Assembly: GCA_031315915.1 (NCBI GenBank)
Contig: JALDRK010000004.1
Span: forward strand, 80,215-144,214
Direction of reading: 5' to 3'
Source of the DNA: Nitrospirales bacterium
GTDB taxonomy: Bacteria > Nitrospirota > Nitrospiria > Nitrospirales > UBA8639
Length of the DNA: 64,000 bases
Position 1 is the first letter of the stretch. Each line of letters begins with the position of its first letter. Made by a program: the position numbers and the translations under genes. Below the pieces are notes generated by a model. It was not told the origin of the DNA. It did not search any database and was given only the letters and a program-made list of their open reading frames with translations. This document shows positions 50,555-60,519 of this stretch, piece after piece.

Positions 50555-52693
50555 ATGGCCAAGAATAAGAAACAGACTGCTGAATCCGATCCACTCAAAC
50601 GCAAAAGGGCCAAATACGCAGACCAAGTCGTAAACATCGGCACGGGAGGCGAAAGCCATCAAACTCGAGATAACAAGACGCCGGGCCTCACCACGCAACA
50701 GGGTATTCCCGTCGCCGATGATCAAAACTCTCTTAAAATCGGACCTCGCGGTCCTGCCTTATTAGAAGATTTTCACCTCCGGGAAAAACTCTTTCACTTT
50801 GATCATGAACGCATCCCAGAACGAGTCGTGCATGCTCGCGGGTTTGGTGCACACGGGTTTTTTGAAAACTACGATTCACTGGCCGACATCACCAGAGCCG
50901 ATCTGTTTCAACGTAAAAAAGAAAAAATTCCGGCCTTTGTCCGATTTTCGACCGTGGCCGGCAATAAGGGTTCAGCCGATCTGGCCCGAGATGTTCGAGG
51001 GTTCGCGGTCAAACTCTATACCAAGGAAGGAAACTGGGATCTTGTCGGAAACAATATGCCGGTATTTTTTATCCAGGACGCCATCAAATTCCAGGACATC
51101 ATTCATGCCGCCAAAGAGGAACCTGATCGAGGTTTTCCGCAGGCCCAAACGGCTCACGACAATTTTTGGGATTTTATTTCCTTAACGCCGGAAAGCATGC
51201 ATATGGTGATGTGGATCATGTCGGACCGGGCTATTCCTCGTTCATTTCGTTTCATGGAGGGATTTGGCGTCCACACGTTCCGTTTGATCAATAGCGAGGG
51301 AAAATCGACGTTCGTGAAATTTCACTGGAAACCGAAGCTGGGAATGCAATCCGTGGTCTGGAACGAGGCCGTCAAGATCAATGGGGCCGATCCGGATTTT
51401 CATCGTCGAGATCTCTGGCAGGCGATTCAAAAAGGAGATTTTCCGGAATGGGAGCTTGGCCTGCAATTGTTCGATGACACGTTTGCAGACCGTTTTGCCT
51501 TTGATGTCCTTGATGCCACCAAGCTCATTCCCGAGGAAGATCTTCCCATTCGTCGGGTGGGACGACTGGTCCTTGACCGATGTGTGGGAAATTTTTTTGC
51601 AGAAACCGAGCAAGCCGCCTTCTGCACTCAGAATATCGTTCCGGGGATCGACTTCAGCAACGATCCACTCCTTCAAGGTCGAAATTTCTCCTACCTGGAC
51701 ACGCAACTAAAACGCCTCGGAAGCCCCAATTTCACACACCTCCCCATCAATGCGCCCAAGTGCCCCTTCCATCATTTTCAACAAGACGGGCATATGGCCA
51801 TGATGAATCCCAACGGACGAGCCAATTATGAACCCAACTCCTGGACTGGTCATACCAGTGGTCCTCGCGAATCGCCAGAAACCGGGTTTCATTCTTTTCC
51901 CGCGGAGGAACAAGGATCAAAACTACGCATGCGTTCCGAGTCCTTTTCCGATCACTATAGTCAAGCCCGGCAGTTTTTTGTCAGTCAAACACCGCTCGAG
52001 CAACGCCACATGGTCAACGCGCTGGTTTTTGAGTTGAGTAAGGTTGAAAGTTCTGAAATTCGGATCCGCATGGTCTCGCACCTCTTGAACATTCATAAGG
52101 ATTTGGCACAAAACGTCGCAGACGGACTGGGTCTTCGAGAAATGCCTGAAGCGGCCGACGCCGCCAAGCCGCCCAAAACCGATTTAAAAAAATCTCCGGC
52201 TCTCAGCATTCTCCTCAACTCTCCGAAGAGCTTCAGAGGACGGAAGCTGGGTGTATTGATCACGGATCAGGTGGATCATACCGTGTTTCAAGCCCTCCAA
52301 TCGGCCGTGAACAAGGAAAGGGCCACGTTGGAGGTGATCGCGCCAAAAATCGGAGAAGTGACCGCCGCGAATGGTTCCTTAATCGAAGTTCAACAAACAG
52401 TCGAGGGTGCCCCGTCGGTTCTGTATGACGCGGTGGCCCTTTTACCATCGGAGGATGGAGCCAAGACCTTGGCTAATATGCGCTCCGCAAGAGATTTTGT
52501 CGCTGATGCATTTGTTCACATGAAGTTTATCGGTTATGTCCACGCTGCCGCTCCTCTATTGGACATAGCGGATATCAACAATGATCGAGATGGAGGCATA
52601 ATAGCGCTGAATGGAAGAAAGAGCGCATTACAATTTTTGGAGTCGTGCCGTCAGCTTCGATTTTGGGATCGAACCGAGTCGACGAAAGGATAA
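50555..52693 (+). CDS. katE: HPII-type large-subunit catalase
   Basis: 712 residues, the long (clade 2) catalase form. Catalytic H93 ([12 protein letters not shown]), [10 protein letters not shown] (131-140), N166 (VGNNMPVFF) and heme-ligand Y379 (RNFSYLDTQ) are all visible. The extra C-terminal domain (about 565-700, [20 protein letters not shown] onward) is the flavodoxin-like/DJ-1-type domain of HPII. It breaks down hydrogen peroxide in the cytoplasm. In enteric bacteria katE is a general-stress gene. Here a promoter-like element shared with stress genes lies 83 bases upstream. AAGGAGCGATTGGT precedes the start. Confidence 0.96.
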   Translation: MAKNKKQTAESDPLKRKRAKYADQVVNIGTGGESHQTRDNKTPGLTTQQGIPVADDQNSLKIGPRGPALLEDFHLREKLFHFDHERIPERVVHARGFGAHGFFENYDSLADITRADLFQRKKEKIPAFVRFSTVAGNKGSADLARDVRGFAVKLYTKEGNWDLVGNNMPVFFIQDAIKFQDIIHAAKEEPDRGFPQAQTAHDNFWDFISLTPESMHMVMWIMSDRAIPRSFRFMEGFGVHTFRLINSEGKSTFVKFHWKPKLGMQSVVWNEAVKINGADPDFHRRDLWQAIQKGDFPEWELGLQLFDDTFADRFAFDVLDATKLIPEEDLPIRRVGRLVLDRCVGNFFAETEQAAFCTQNIVPGIDFSNDPLLQGRNFSYLDTQLKRLGSPNFTHLPINAPKCPFHHFQQDGHMAMMNPNGRANYEPNSWTGHTSGPRESPETGFHSFPAEEQGSKLRMRSESFSDHYSQARQFFVSQTPLEQRHMVNALVFELSKVESSEIRIRMVSHLLNIHKDLAQNVADGLGLREMPEAADAAKPPKTDLKKSPALSILLNSPKSFRGRKLGVLITDQVDHTVFQALQSAVNKERATLEVIAPKIGEVTAANGSLIEVQQTVEGAPSVLYDAVALLPSEDGAKTLANMRSARDFVADAFVHMKFIGYVHAAAPLLDIADINNDRDGGIIALNGRKSALQFLESCRQLRFWDRTESTKG

Positions 52694-52843
52694 GATCCGG
52701 ACACATAGATGATAGACAGCCACATCTATGATATCCCGATGACCCAACCCCGATTGCTCGAACTATCCTGAGGTGCCGGTCGGATGACACGTTCCCATTT
52801 TGGCTAAGCTAATAACAATTTTGTCCCACTCATTTCCCTCTCT

Positions 52844-54607
52844 ATGGATTCTCGCGCTGTCAGATTTATGAGATATTTGGCGCTGGCTACAGATTACGAT
52901 GGAACCTTGGCTCGCCATGGACGAGTCGGCAAAACAACCATTGCCAGACTAGAAAAACTGCTCACCACGAACCGAAAACTCTTCCTGGTTACCGGCCGTG
53001 AGCTGGATGATTTGCTGAAGGTATTTCCACACCACCATCTTTTTGAATGGATCATCGCAGAAAATGGCGTTCTCCTCTATAAACCTTCATCCAGAGAATC
53101 GGTCTCCCTGGCCAATCCTCCGCCGGAGGAATTTATTCACCAACTGCGCGCCAGAAGCATTCCCATCTCCGTCGGCCGAAATATTGTGTCGACCGTGCGA
53201 CCCCACGAAACCGCCGTCTTGGAAGCGATCCGGGATCAGGGATTGGATATACAGGTTATTTTCAACAAAGACGCCGTCATGATGTTACCGACGGGGTTCA
53301 GCAAAGCGACAGGCCTTCGTGAAGCTCTTCGTCATTCGGGCCTGTCTCCGCACAATATTGTCGGCATCGGCGATGCAGAGAACGATCTGGCATTCTTAGG
53401 CATGTGCGAATGCGCGGTCGCGGTCGGCAATGCCCTACCCGTCATCAAGGAACGTGCCGATATCGTGGCGACCGGCGAACAGGGAAGCGGCGTCGTTGAA
53501 CTGATCGGACGCCTTCTGGAGGACGATTTAGCATCCATCGACCCGTGCCTTGATCGGCATCATGTGATGTTAGGAACGCGGGCGAACGGACAGGAAGTTC
53601 GGATCAGTCCTTATGGACGAAACCTCTTAATTACCGGATCGTCGGGAAGCGGGAAATCCACGCTGTCGACCGGGATCATCGAGCGTCTCACCGACAAACA
53701 TTACCAATGTTGCATTATCGATCCAGAGGGGGATTATGAATCATTGGAACAGGCGGTGATTGTAGGGGGCGTGGATCATACGCCCACCACAAAAGAAATT
53801 GTTCAGATTCTGGAGAACGTCGAAACTAATCTCGTAGTGAATCTCGTAGGCCTTGCGGTCGAGGAACGTCCTAGTTTCTTTACAACGATCTTCAGAAAAC
53901 TTCAAGAGTATCGTGCGTGCACAGGGCGACCGCATTGGATCATACTTGATGAGACTCATCATTTACTGCCGATCGACAGAGCACTCCAACCTACCCTCTT
54001 TCCGCCTTCTCTTTTTTCCCTACTCATGATTACCGTGCATCCCGATCAAATGGCCCCGGAAGCCCTCTCACTGGTGGACGCCATTGTGGTGATCGGAAAA
54101 TCCCCTGTCGAAGCCTTGGAGGCTTTTACTCGGACCATAGGGGGAACATTACCGGGCCGTACATTGGAACCTCTCCGGCCCAGAGAGGCGTTATATTGGG
54201 GCCGATCGGCCGGAACGGCTCCCATTCGATTCGAGATTATGCCGAATCGAAATGAACGTCGGCGTCATCGACGGAAATATGCGGAAGGAGAATTGGATCC
54301 TGAGCGAAGCTTTTACTTTCAAGGACCTGCTAAAAAGTTAAACCTTCGAGCTCACAATCTCATGATTTTTCTGCAATTGGCGGAGGGCATCGATCCTGAA
54401 ACATGGATGTACCATCTGAAGCGACACGATTTTTCCAACTGGGTACGGGAGTGCATTAAAGATCATCCTCTTGCAGCCGAAATTCAGGAAATTGAAAAGA
54501 ATGACGACTGGAACCATGGTCAGAGTCTGGCTCGCATCAAAGCCGCCATAGAATATTATTATGTGTTATCGCCTCGTCCTAAGTCTGCCCCTTCTTCTTC
54601 TCATTGA
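52844..54607 (+). CDS. HAD-IIB phosphatase fused to a P-loop (HerA/DUF87-like) ATPase
   Basis: 587 residues. The ATG at 52844 is used, and one at 52868 (MRYLALATDYDGT) is equally possible since neither has a good ribosome-binding site. The N-terminal HAD domain (9-225) has D17/D19 (DYDGT) and the closing acidic motif GIGDAENDLAFL (174-185), the signature of Cof/sugar-phosphate phosphatases. The second half has Walker A GSSGSGKST (265-273), ILDETHHL as Walker B (367-374) and a preceding IIDPEGDYESLE, as in HerA-type DNA-pumping ATPases. A short tail (about 485-560) has the form W-x-x-HL...FSNWVRECIKDH. The combination suggests a phosphatase gated or delivered by an ATPase. Substrate is unknown. 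Confidence 0.88.
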   Translation: MDSRAVRFMRYLALATDYDGTLARHGRVGKTTIARLEKLLTTNRKLFLVTGRELDDLLKVFPHHHLFEWIIAENGVLLYKPSSRESVSLANPPPEEFIHQLRARSIPISVGRNIVSTVRPHETAVLEAIRDQGLDIQVIFNKDAVMMLPTGFSKATGLREALRHSGLSPHNIVGIGDAENDLAFLGMCECAVAVGNALPVIKERADIVATGEQGSGVVELIGRLLEDDLASIDPCLDRHHVMLGTRANGQEVRISPYGRNLLITGSSGSGKSTLSTGIIERLTDKHYQCCIIDPEGDYESLEQAVIVGGVDHTPTTKEIVQILENVETNLVVNLVGLAVEERPSFFTTIFRKLQEYRACTGRPHWIILDETHHLLPIDRALQPTLFPPSLFSLLMITVHPDQMAPEALSLVDAIVVIGKSPVEALEAFTRTIGGTLPGRTLEPLRPREALYWGRSAGTAPIRFEIMPNRNERRRHRRKYAEGELDPERSFYFQGPAKKLNLRAHNLMIFLQLAEGIDPETWMYHLKRHDFSNWVRECIKDHPLAAEIQEIEKNDDWNHGQSLARIKAAIEYYYVLSPRPKSAPSSSH

Positions 54608-54830
54608 TTTTTCTCTTCGGATTGGCTGAATCGATCTATCCTATCCGGTTTTCTCAAACATGAAAATTTGCATCAGGCCTTCATCAACATCCGTCGTTCT
54701 CGTATTACTTCATTCTCATCGTGGTGAACATAGCCACCCAATCCGTTGAGAATTTGTCTATATCGACGATGAACGACAACGGATTAGGATAAACCGTCTT
54801 CCATCATCAAATCATAACAGGAGGTATGGA

Positions 54831-55130
54831 ATGCCCAGAGGAGATAAATCTAAATACACCAGCAAACAAAAGCGCCAAGCGGATAAAATCGAAGAAGGAT
54901 ATAAATCTCGAGGAGTTTCCGAAGATAAAGCCGAACGTCGGGCATGGGCCACCGTAAACAAAATGACCGGTGGAGGAAAAAAGAAAGGCGGATCCGGTCG
55001 CGGAAAGCCGACAAATACGGCTCCCGCTAAAAAAGGAGGGAAATTAGGGGGCAAGGCATCAGCGGCACGGTCAGCCTCCGCCAAATCCGCTTCAGCGAAG
55101 AAGGCCGCTCGAACCCGAAAGAAAAAATAA
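54831..55130 (+). CDS. Small lysine-rich protein ('plasmid stabilization protein' type)
   Basis: 99 residues with AGGAGGT upstream. The first 50 residues read PRGDKSKYTSKQKRQADKIE, KSRGVSEDKAERRAWATVNK and MTGGGKKKGGSGRGKP, a block common to a short family usually annotated as plasmid stabilisation protein, though no toxin-antitoxin function is shown. The second half is Lys/Ala/Ser-rich like histone H1 tails and should bind DNA or RNA. It converges with the LigD-type gene. Confidence 0.8.
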   Translation: MPRGDKSKYTSKQKRQADKIEEGYKSRGVSEDKAERRAWATVNKMTGGGKKKGGSGRGKPTNTAPAKKGGKLGGKASAARSASAKSASAKKAARTRKKK

Positions 55131-55160
55131 TCCCTCACCCAAAAGAAAAATTCCAGATAT

Positions 55161-56261
55161 TCAGGAAGCAGGCAAGACTGAACGGGAAATGAACTGCCGA
55201 AGATCAAAAAAACCCTCCCAAGGATCCTTCTTGAGGGTCTGAAGCCGGCTGCGAAGAGAAGAGAGGGTGAATGCCTGAGAACCCGAGAGTGACGAAAGTT
55301 CATCCCACGTCACCGGCGTGGAAACCGGGGCGTTTGATAGGGCGCGTGTTCCATACGTCGCGATGGAGGTGGCTCCAAAACTATTCCGAAGATAATCAAT
55401 AAATATTTTTTCTTTTCGTTTTGCCTTGCTCATGGTTGCCACATATCCAGCGGGATGCTTCCGTGCCGTTTCGCTTGCCAGCGAACGAGTGTAATGCTTT
55501 AACTCGTCCCACGCCGTTCGACGAATCAACGGAGCGACTACATGTAACCCTTTCCCTCCTGATGTTTTGACAAAGCTTTCGATACCATCCTCCAAAAGCC
55601 GTTTTTTGATTAGGTAAGCTCCATCAATGAGCTGATTCCAACCAACTCCGGTACCGGGATCAAGATCAAACACCAGACGATCGGGACGGTCTATCCGATC
55701 TTCCAGACATCCCCAGGGATGAATTTCCAATGCACCAATTTGCACCAACGCAAGCAGGCCTTTCACATCGTCAATCACCATATAGGATTTCTTTTCCTTC
55801 TTTCCTTTTTCCTGGATAAGAATGCGTCGGATCGAATCAGGAAGAGCGTCGGAGGCATGTTTCTGATAAAAACACTTTCGTTGAGCTCCTTGAGGACAAC
55901 GCACCAAGGTGAGCGGCCGACCTGTCACATGGGGCAACACCCACTCCGCGATATGTTGATAAAACTCCGCCAAATCCCTCTTGGTAATACTTTGCCGTGG
56001 ATACAGGATCTTATCAGGATGAGAGAGAGCCGCCTCCATATTGTTCGAATGGAGAGACGGCGAGGAGTCGAAGCGAGGCCCGGAAGGGTTGTGTGCCCGT
56101 TTGGTAAGATTTTCTCCGAAAGGCATAGATGTTTCTTCCATAATTTCTTTTGCCGGCTTGTCTTCGCGCAGCCCCACAAATGAAGGATGTCGCAACGCCC
56201 CCCTCCCGGTCCATTCAAAAAACTCCACTTCTGCGACTAGGTCGGGACGAACCCAATGCAC
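55161..56261 (-). CDS. LigD-type polymerase/primase domain with a leftover stub of DNA ligase
   Basis: 366 residues from a GTG. Residues about 75-360 are the LigD polymerase (PolDom) unit: LSHPDKILYPRQSITKRDLA, catalytic D199/D201 (VFDLDPG), SGGKGLHV (234-241) and D289 (FIDYLRN). Residues 1-40 match the end of the ATP-dependent ligase OB fold (WVRPDLVAEVEFFEW, then LRHPSFVGLREDKPA), but the catalytic part of the ligase is missing: an in-frame stop lies five codons upstream. So it is either a truncated ligase-polymerase fusion or a gene started inside it. It would fill gaps and add nucleotides in end joining. No Ku gene is in view. Confidence 0.85.
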   Translation of the reverse strand: MHWVRPDLVAEVEFFEWTGRGALRHPSFVGLREDKPAKEIMEETSMPFGENLTKRAHNPSGPRFDSSPSLHSNNMEAALSHPDKILYPRQSITKRDLAEFYQHIAEWVLPHVTGRPLTLVRCPQGAQRKCFYQKHASDALPDSIRRILIQEKGKKEKKSYMVIDDVKGLLALVQIGALEIHPWGCLEDRIDRPDRLVFDLDPGTGVGWNQLIDGAYLIKKRLLEDGIESFVKTSGGKGLHVVAPLIRRTAWDELKHYTRSLASETARKHPAGYVATMSKAKRKEKIFIDYLRNSFGATSIATYGTRALSNAPVSTPVTWDELSSLSGSQAFTLSSLRSRLQTLKKDPWEGFFDLRQFISRSVLPAS

Positions 56262-56625
56262 CTTCTCGTGATCCGGTCAGACAGAAGATTGGAGAATTGC
56301 GGTTGGGCCTGATGTCGCTTGGATAAAACACCATGAATACGAGACAGCCTTTGTTGGGTAAATCCCGTGAAAACCGACACGAATCATATCCATGCCATAG
56401 AAATCTGATGTCTGACTAATAACGTCGTGAGTCCTCTCTCCTCATCGCCTTCCGAGAGAATCCACTGAAGGATTTGTTGGCCTTGAAGACCAGTGCACAG
56501 TATTCCAACTTGGAGGATGTGAATATAGCCTTTGCGTCCTTTTTATTCGCTCACGCACCTCCCACAAACATCATTCGGTTACATGAAACGACTCCGGGAG
56601 ATCGCACACCTTTTTGCATCCGGTT
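56262..56625. other. Stretch upstream of the LigD stub
   Basis: About 360 bases. I looked for the missing ligase domain here on the minus strand and saw no matching sequence. No regulatory element was recognised. Confidence 0.4.
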
Positions 56626-56781
56626 TCAGTTACGCTTTTCGCATCCGGCATGTCCGCATTGACACCCTCCAGCCTGAGAGGATCGTGGCGAAGAACAGAA
56701 TTCAGAGCAGAATTCTTTTCCGGGTTGGGCTTCACAGCGACAAGATGGATGAGCACATTTTTTGGCTTCTGCGGTAGACAT
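56626..56781 (-). CDS. Bacterial metallothionein
   Basis: 51 residues starting MSTAEAKKCAHPSCRCEA and ending GCQCGHAGCEKRN. It has eight cysteines (C9, C14, C16, C25, C29, C40, C42, C47) in CAHPSCRC, FCSEFC and GCQCGHAGC patterns, as in SmtA-type bacterial metallothioneins, with histidines at 11 and 44. AAAGGAGGCTCT sits before the ATG. Such proteins bind zinc, cadmium or copper in the cytoplasm. The gene is short and easily missed because a longer frame lies across it. No metal-responsive repressor gene is adjacent, though a weak AACCCTG half-element occurs about 170 bases upstream. Confidence 0.88.
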   Translation of the reverse strand: MSTAEAKKCAHPSCRCEAQPGKEFCSEFCSSPRSSQAGGCQCGHAGCEKRN

Positions 56782-57202
56782 AGAGCCTCCTTTTTCAGGA
56801 AATAACAGATTTTCCTATTTTCTTTAATGCCTTCCTCGTTATTTAATCTTGACTTGACCGGCCTCTGGCCTCAATGGACAAATGTGACGACAGATTCCCT
56901 AATATGGTCAGAATCCCACCACAGACTGAAATGTTCAACCAGGAATTGAAAAGGAACCCTGTCAAGATACCCCTGCTACTCGACCCCTAAAATCTTAAGA
57001 GATGAAGAGGATGTCTGGCAGGCTTGTCGATAACACGAAAGGAAAGGCGCATCCTTTGTTGAGGTCTATAAGAAAAAATGTCAGATTCGTTTGGTAAGGA
57101 ATTGTTGTCAAGAAAAAGATATCTGTGGAATGTCTGCGATACCCTTCCCAACGTCAAATTTAACCGTTCCTTATAAAGTTTCCTGTCTTAATGTTTCTAA
57201 AT
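56782..57202. other. Gene-free stretch
   Basis: About 420 bases upstream of the metallothionein gene. It contains only a weak partial CAAGGGTT-like half-site near 56955. No small gene, hairpin or repeat was recognised. Confidence 0.35.
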
Positions 57203-57691
57203 TCATCGCATGGATGGATGGGATTTAAGAATTTCCGTCTCAGCTTTGAACCAATCATCCCAATCATTTCCTGAATTTCTCCCTCTCTCCAAATATCGTT
57301 CAAAAGCTCGTTGTTCAATGTCTTTTCGGAACAAACCCCGAATCGTCTGTTCAATCTGATCCATCAAGGGTTCCGGAGACTGAGAAGGCGAAAAACAGAT
57401 GATTTTATCGACTTTTTGCCGGAGAATGCCGGGTGTGATCATACGATTTGAATGACCATTCAGAACAATGATTTTTCCTGAATATCCCCACGCACGTAAA
57501 TTCTTCAAAAAAGTCAACCCATTGGGTTCAATATTGTACATGTCCAGCACAATGACTTTCGGTTTGCGTGCCTGGACCATGGCCATGGCATTCTGCCGAT
57601 GTTCGGGAACATGCACGGAATAATCTCTATTTTGTAAAAACGAAAGCAGGCCCTGCCTCAATGTGTCATTATACGTAATAAGGACAATCAT
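57203..57691 (-). CDS. Receiver domain fused to DUF2934
   Basis: 162 residues. The first 115 form a receiver: D8-like start (MIVLITYNDTL), phospho-acceptor region VIVLDMYNIEPNGLTFL with the aspartate at 50, and a degenerate end (CFSPSQSPEPL). The first acidic pair of a normal receiver is weak (TYND). Residues 130-160 match DUF2934, RAFERYLERGRNSGNDWDDW followed by FKAETEI, a short unit found on many small proteins in Nitrospira-like and other genomes. Probably a signalling protein without DNA-binding output. No partner kinase is adjacent. Confidence 0.78.
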   Translation of the reverse strand: MIVLITYNDTLRQGLLSFLQNRDYSVHVPEHRQNAMAMVQARKPKVIVLDMYNIEPNGLTFLKNLRAWGYSGKIIVLNGHSNRMITPGILRQKVDKIICFSPSQSPEPLMDQIEQTIRGLFRKDIEQRAFERYLERGRNSGNDWDDWFKAETEILKSHPSMR

Positions 57692-58137
57692 ATGCGGAAA
57701 TCGTTAGATCAACGGATCAATCAAATATCCCCCATGCCCCGGTTTCAATTTCACATTCTAAAAACTCTGATAGGTCAGTCCATACTGTTCAGTCTGGGCA
57801 AAAATTTGAAAATAGGCAAGATAGCGGCTCCGCTCCAGAATCTGTCGGAACGATACCGTCTGCCTCTCAATTTATTAGGGGTTCGCGGATCAAAGCTTTC
57901 CTACTGCTCTGAATACTTCCCTGCTTGGGTCTAACATCCCGCTATCGAGCTTCCTGACAATTCCCTCAGAATCGTTAATACTTTAAAAATTTTTGAAATG
58001 CCGAAACCCTTCTAGAGTGTCCATGAAGTTACTACACTTCCATGATCGCACTGCAACATCAGCAGGTCCACTGCATACCACTGATTTAGCACACAAGGCA
58101 GTCAGGCTCGAAAACTGGAATTACAACCGGCATCGAC
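57692..58137. other. Gene-free stretch
   Basis: About 450 bases. An 80-codon plus-strand frame has no ribosome-binding site. An AACCCTTC half-element at 58006-58013 lacks its second half. Nothing else seen. Confidence 0.35.
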
Positions 58138-58302
58138 CTAGACGCGCGGAGATTTTCCGGTGATAAAACTGACGGCAAAAATAATTAAGAACACTACAAA
58201 CAAGATCCAAGCAATATTGGTTGCGGCACCGGCCACGCCCGTTAATCCGACTACACCTGCAATCAAGGCAATAATTAAAAATGTAACTGCCCAACTAAGC
58301 AT
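58138..58302 (-). CDS. DUF1328 (YtjA family) small membrane protein
   Basis: 54 residues, [20 protein letters not shown] then [20 protein letters not shown]. The G-V-x-G-L/F-T-G-V-A-x-A-A core and second helix fit DUF1328. AAAGGAATATCTATT precedes the ATG. It is shorter than the copy at 12029 but shares its core. Lies upstream of nothing on the same strand within 400 bases. Confidence 0.88.
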   Translation of the reverse strand: MLSWAVTFLIIALIAGVVGLTGVAGAATNIAWILFVVFLIIFAVSFITGKSPRV

Positions 58303-58381
58303 AATAGATATTCCTTTCGTTTTTTCAGATATCCGCCGATGATTTGCGGATTACCTCTTTCGGACAAAGACTTAAATGGAC

Positions 58382-58828
58382 TTAACGAGAACTCTTCGGC
58401 TGTGCACTCATTGAATCGGGTTGGCCTGTGGCATTCTGTTTGTCCGAAGTAATTTTCTGATAACTGACGACTTTATTTTCTAGGTTCACCTCGACACGAA
58501 GTGTGTCGCCGACATTTACCGGCTCACCTGCTGGCGTTTTTTCGATATCTAAATATCGTGGAGACATATCCCCCACCTCACCGGCATTCACTTTAATCGT
58601 ATCATCACTCACTCCCTCAACTGTTCCCTGAATATAGCGATGCCCCGGATCCAGTTGACTTTGCTTTTCTTGTTGTTGAGATTGATTGGATTGTTGGGCA
58701 GACGGAATCCCTGACAAATCGCTAGCCACTGACTGAGATGACGTGAATAATATGGCGCTCATAAAAAGCATGATGCCCGAGAATTTACTCCAACGGTGCT
58801 TTTCCATCATACTCTTAAATTTGAACAT
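58382..58828 (-). CDS. Secreted small protein with an OB-like domain
   Basis: 148 residues, with AAGGAGGTAGAT before the start. MMEKHRW at residue 7 is an alternative start. Signal peptide about 10-36 (GIMLFMSAILFTSSQSVASD). After a Gln-rich linker, residues 65-125 have five strands: YIQGTVEGVSDDTIKVNAGE, PRYLDIEKTPAGEPVNVGDT and LRVEVNLENKVVSYQKIT. This layout resembles small OB-type or BOF-like envelope proteins and loosely the C-terminal unit at 28772-29578. Function unknown. Confidence 0.7.
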   Translation of the reverse strand: MFKFKSMMEKHRWSKFSGIMLFMSAILFTSSQSVASDLSGIPSAQQSNQSQQQEKQSQLDPGHRYIQGTVEGVSDDTIKVNAGEVGDMSPRYLDIEKTPAGEPVNVGDTLRVEVNLENKVVSYQKITSDKQNATGQPDSMSAQPKSSR

Positions 58829-59340
58829 ATCTACCTCCTTTCCCTGAATGTAGACATCTTAGTGTAATGAGTACAGACAGACCTGATTACAACCGCTTCA
58901 ACTGTGAGAGCTTATCCGTATTGTCATTTGTATTGTGAATCTAGATTCTCTAATTCACAATGGACAAATATGAGATGAAAAATGGGGAAATGGGAAATCC
59001 GGAACGACCCGCCAGTTGACCAGCACTCATCGATCGGTTCGTGCGTGAAATCGGCAGGCAACGAGACGCGAAGGAACACGCTTAGGACTTCGCTCAACCT
59101 GTTCCCGGTTAATTTCGATTCAACCGTTTCGACAGCGTAGAGGCAAAATCCGTGACTAGGCCGCCTCCGCCACTGAGCCTACAATACTTCTCTCTCCACA
59201 GGCGGCATATTGAATGAACATCGGATCATGAGATCATCAGGCCTGAGAACAAAGATATTATGCAATGGACAAACGTCAAACTCATTCTCCTTAACACAGC
59301 ATCCATAAATAGATGTTCTTTAGATAAAAGGGCTTTAGCC
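58829..59340. other. Intergenic stretch with an inverted repeat
   Basis: About 510 bases. Besides the repeat at 58932-58961 nothing was recognised. The CAAGGGTT element is absent. Confidence 0.35.
58932..58961 (+). promoter_or_regulatory. Perfect nine-base inverted repeat
   Basis: ATTGTGAAT and ATTCACAAT separated by 12 bases, about 104 bases before the start at 58828. Spacing and symmetry fit a dimeric repressor or activator site; no family is assigned. Confidence 0.4.
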
Positions 59341-60519
59341 TTATTTTCCTAAAAATTCACCAATGGATTGGAGTGGTTCGATCTGATCGCAAATGATTTT
59401 CATGGAAGCCACAAACGGCACAGCCAACAAGGCTCCAACCGGCCCCCACAACCACCCCCAGAAAAACACGCTCATGAGAATAACCACGGGATTCAACAAT
59501 AATCCCCGTCCCAACAACATGGGGGTGATAACGTTCCCCTCCAGCACAGTCAATAAGAGATAGGAGCCAGAGACTAAGACAATCACATTGATATGATCAA
59601 ATGAAAATGCGGCAGCTAATGTGATTGCCGTCACTCCAAAGAAACTTCCCACATATGGCACATAATTCAGGATACCTGCCATGGCTCCCCATAAAAACGG
59701 ATTGGGCATCCCCAACATATACATAGCCGCACTTACCGTCAGAGCGAGACCGATATTGACTCCCGTCACGGTTAATAGGTAAGTCGAAATATTGCCTTCT
59801 ATTCCTCGCACGATTTCTACGGCACGACGTTTATCAGAAAACCGGGGAAGGACTTTCACCAGTTTTTCAAGAAATAAATTTCCGGAAGCCAGAAAAAAAT
59901 AGAGAAGGATAAGCGTGGAAACCAATCCAAAAATAAATTCCGTCGTCCAGCCCACCAATAACCCACCTAACGAATTGGTGTTGACCTCGATTTCGCGGGC
60001 GCGTTGATTGTCCGGAAGACTGGTGACCTGCTCCAATGCCTCGGTGACTTTTCCCATCTCTACAACGGAATGGCGAATGGAGCGGAACTTCTCTTCTGCC
60101 TGCTGAACGGCATCGGGAATTCGCTCCAACCAAACCGAGGCTGGTGTCGCCAATTGGACAATCCCGAATCCTAGTCCGACGATAAACACGATGAGGATCA
60201 CTCCTGCCCCAAGAGGCTCGGGAATCCATACCCTTTTGAGTGCGCGCAAAATTGGGCCCAACAGAAGCGATAAAATTAAAGCCACAAAAATGGGGAGGAT
60301 GATGGTCTTGGCAACATCTAGGATATACAGGCTTGCATACAGAAACAGACCGGTTAACGCGATAGACCGAATGTTAATCGGCCCTCGAAAAAGCTCGGAT
60401 GGGAGCCCTGGATTGGATCGAGAGGAATCAGACATTGAAGGACCCTTGGCACTTGGCTCAGGGAACTCGGTTGGGGAAGCTTCGATCATAATAGGACTGA
60501 TCAAGAGATGTTTAAACAT
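59341..60519 (-). CDS. AI-2E family membrane transporter
   Basis: 392 residues. The first 45 residues are hydrophilic; later starts at 60486 (MIEASP) and 60435 (MSDSSR) are possible, and the ribosome-binding site is weak in each case. The family layout is clear: two helices (about 52-90), a third, a long insert (QLATPASVWLERIPDAVQQA onward), helices near 185-215, and the end with LYFFLASGNLFLEKLVKVLP, FLWGAMAGILNYVPYVGSFF and FFWGWLWGPVGALLAVPFVA. Permease of unknown substrate. It differs enough from the copy at 12911 to be an independent paralogue. Confidence 0.9.
   Translation of the reverse strand: MFKHLLISPIMIEASPTEFPEPSAKGPSMSDSSRSNPGLPSELFRGPINIRSIALTGLFLYASLYILDVAKTIILPIFVALILSLLLGPILRALKRVWIPEPLGAGVILIVFIVGLGFGIVQLATPASVWLERIPDAVQQAEEKFRSIRHSVVEMGKVTEALEQVTSLPDNQRAREIEVNTNSLGGLLVGWTTEFIFGLVSTLILLYFFLASGNLFLEKLVKVLPRFSDKRRAVEIVRGIEGNISTYLLTVTGVNIGLALTVSAAMYMLGMPNPFLWGAMAGILNYVPYVGSFFGVTAITLAAAFSFDHINVIVLVSGSYLLLTVLEGNVITPMLLGRGLLLNPVVILMSVFFWGWLWGPVGALLAVPFVASMKIICDQIEPLQSIGEFLGK

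Noticed and set aside
52704..52730. Eight-base inverted repeat after katE as a terminator
   Set aside because: The stem is AT-rich, the loop is 11 bases and no T-run follows.
57692..57934. 80-codon plus-strand frame upstream of the receiver-DUF2934 gene
   Set aside because: No ribosome-binding site and no recognisable features.
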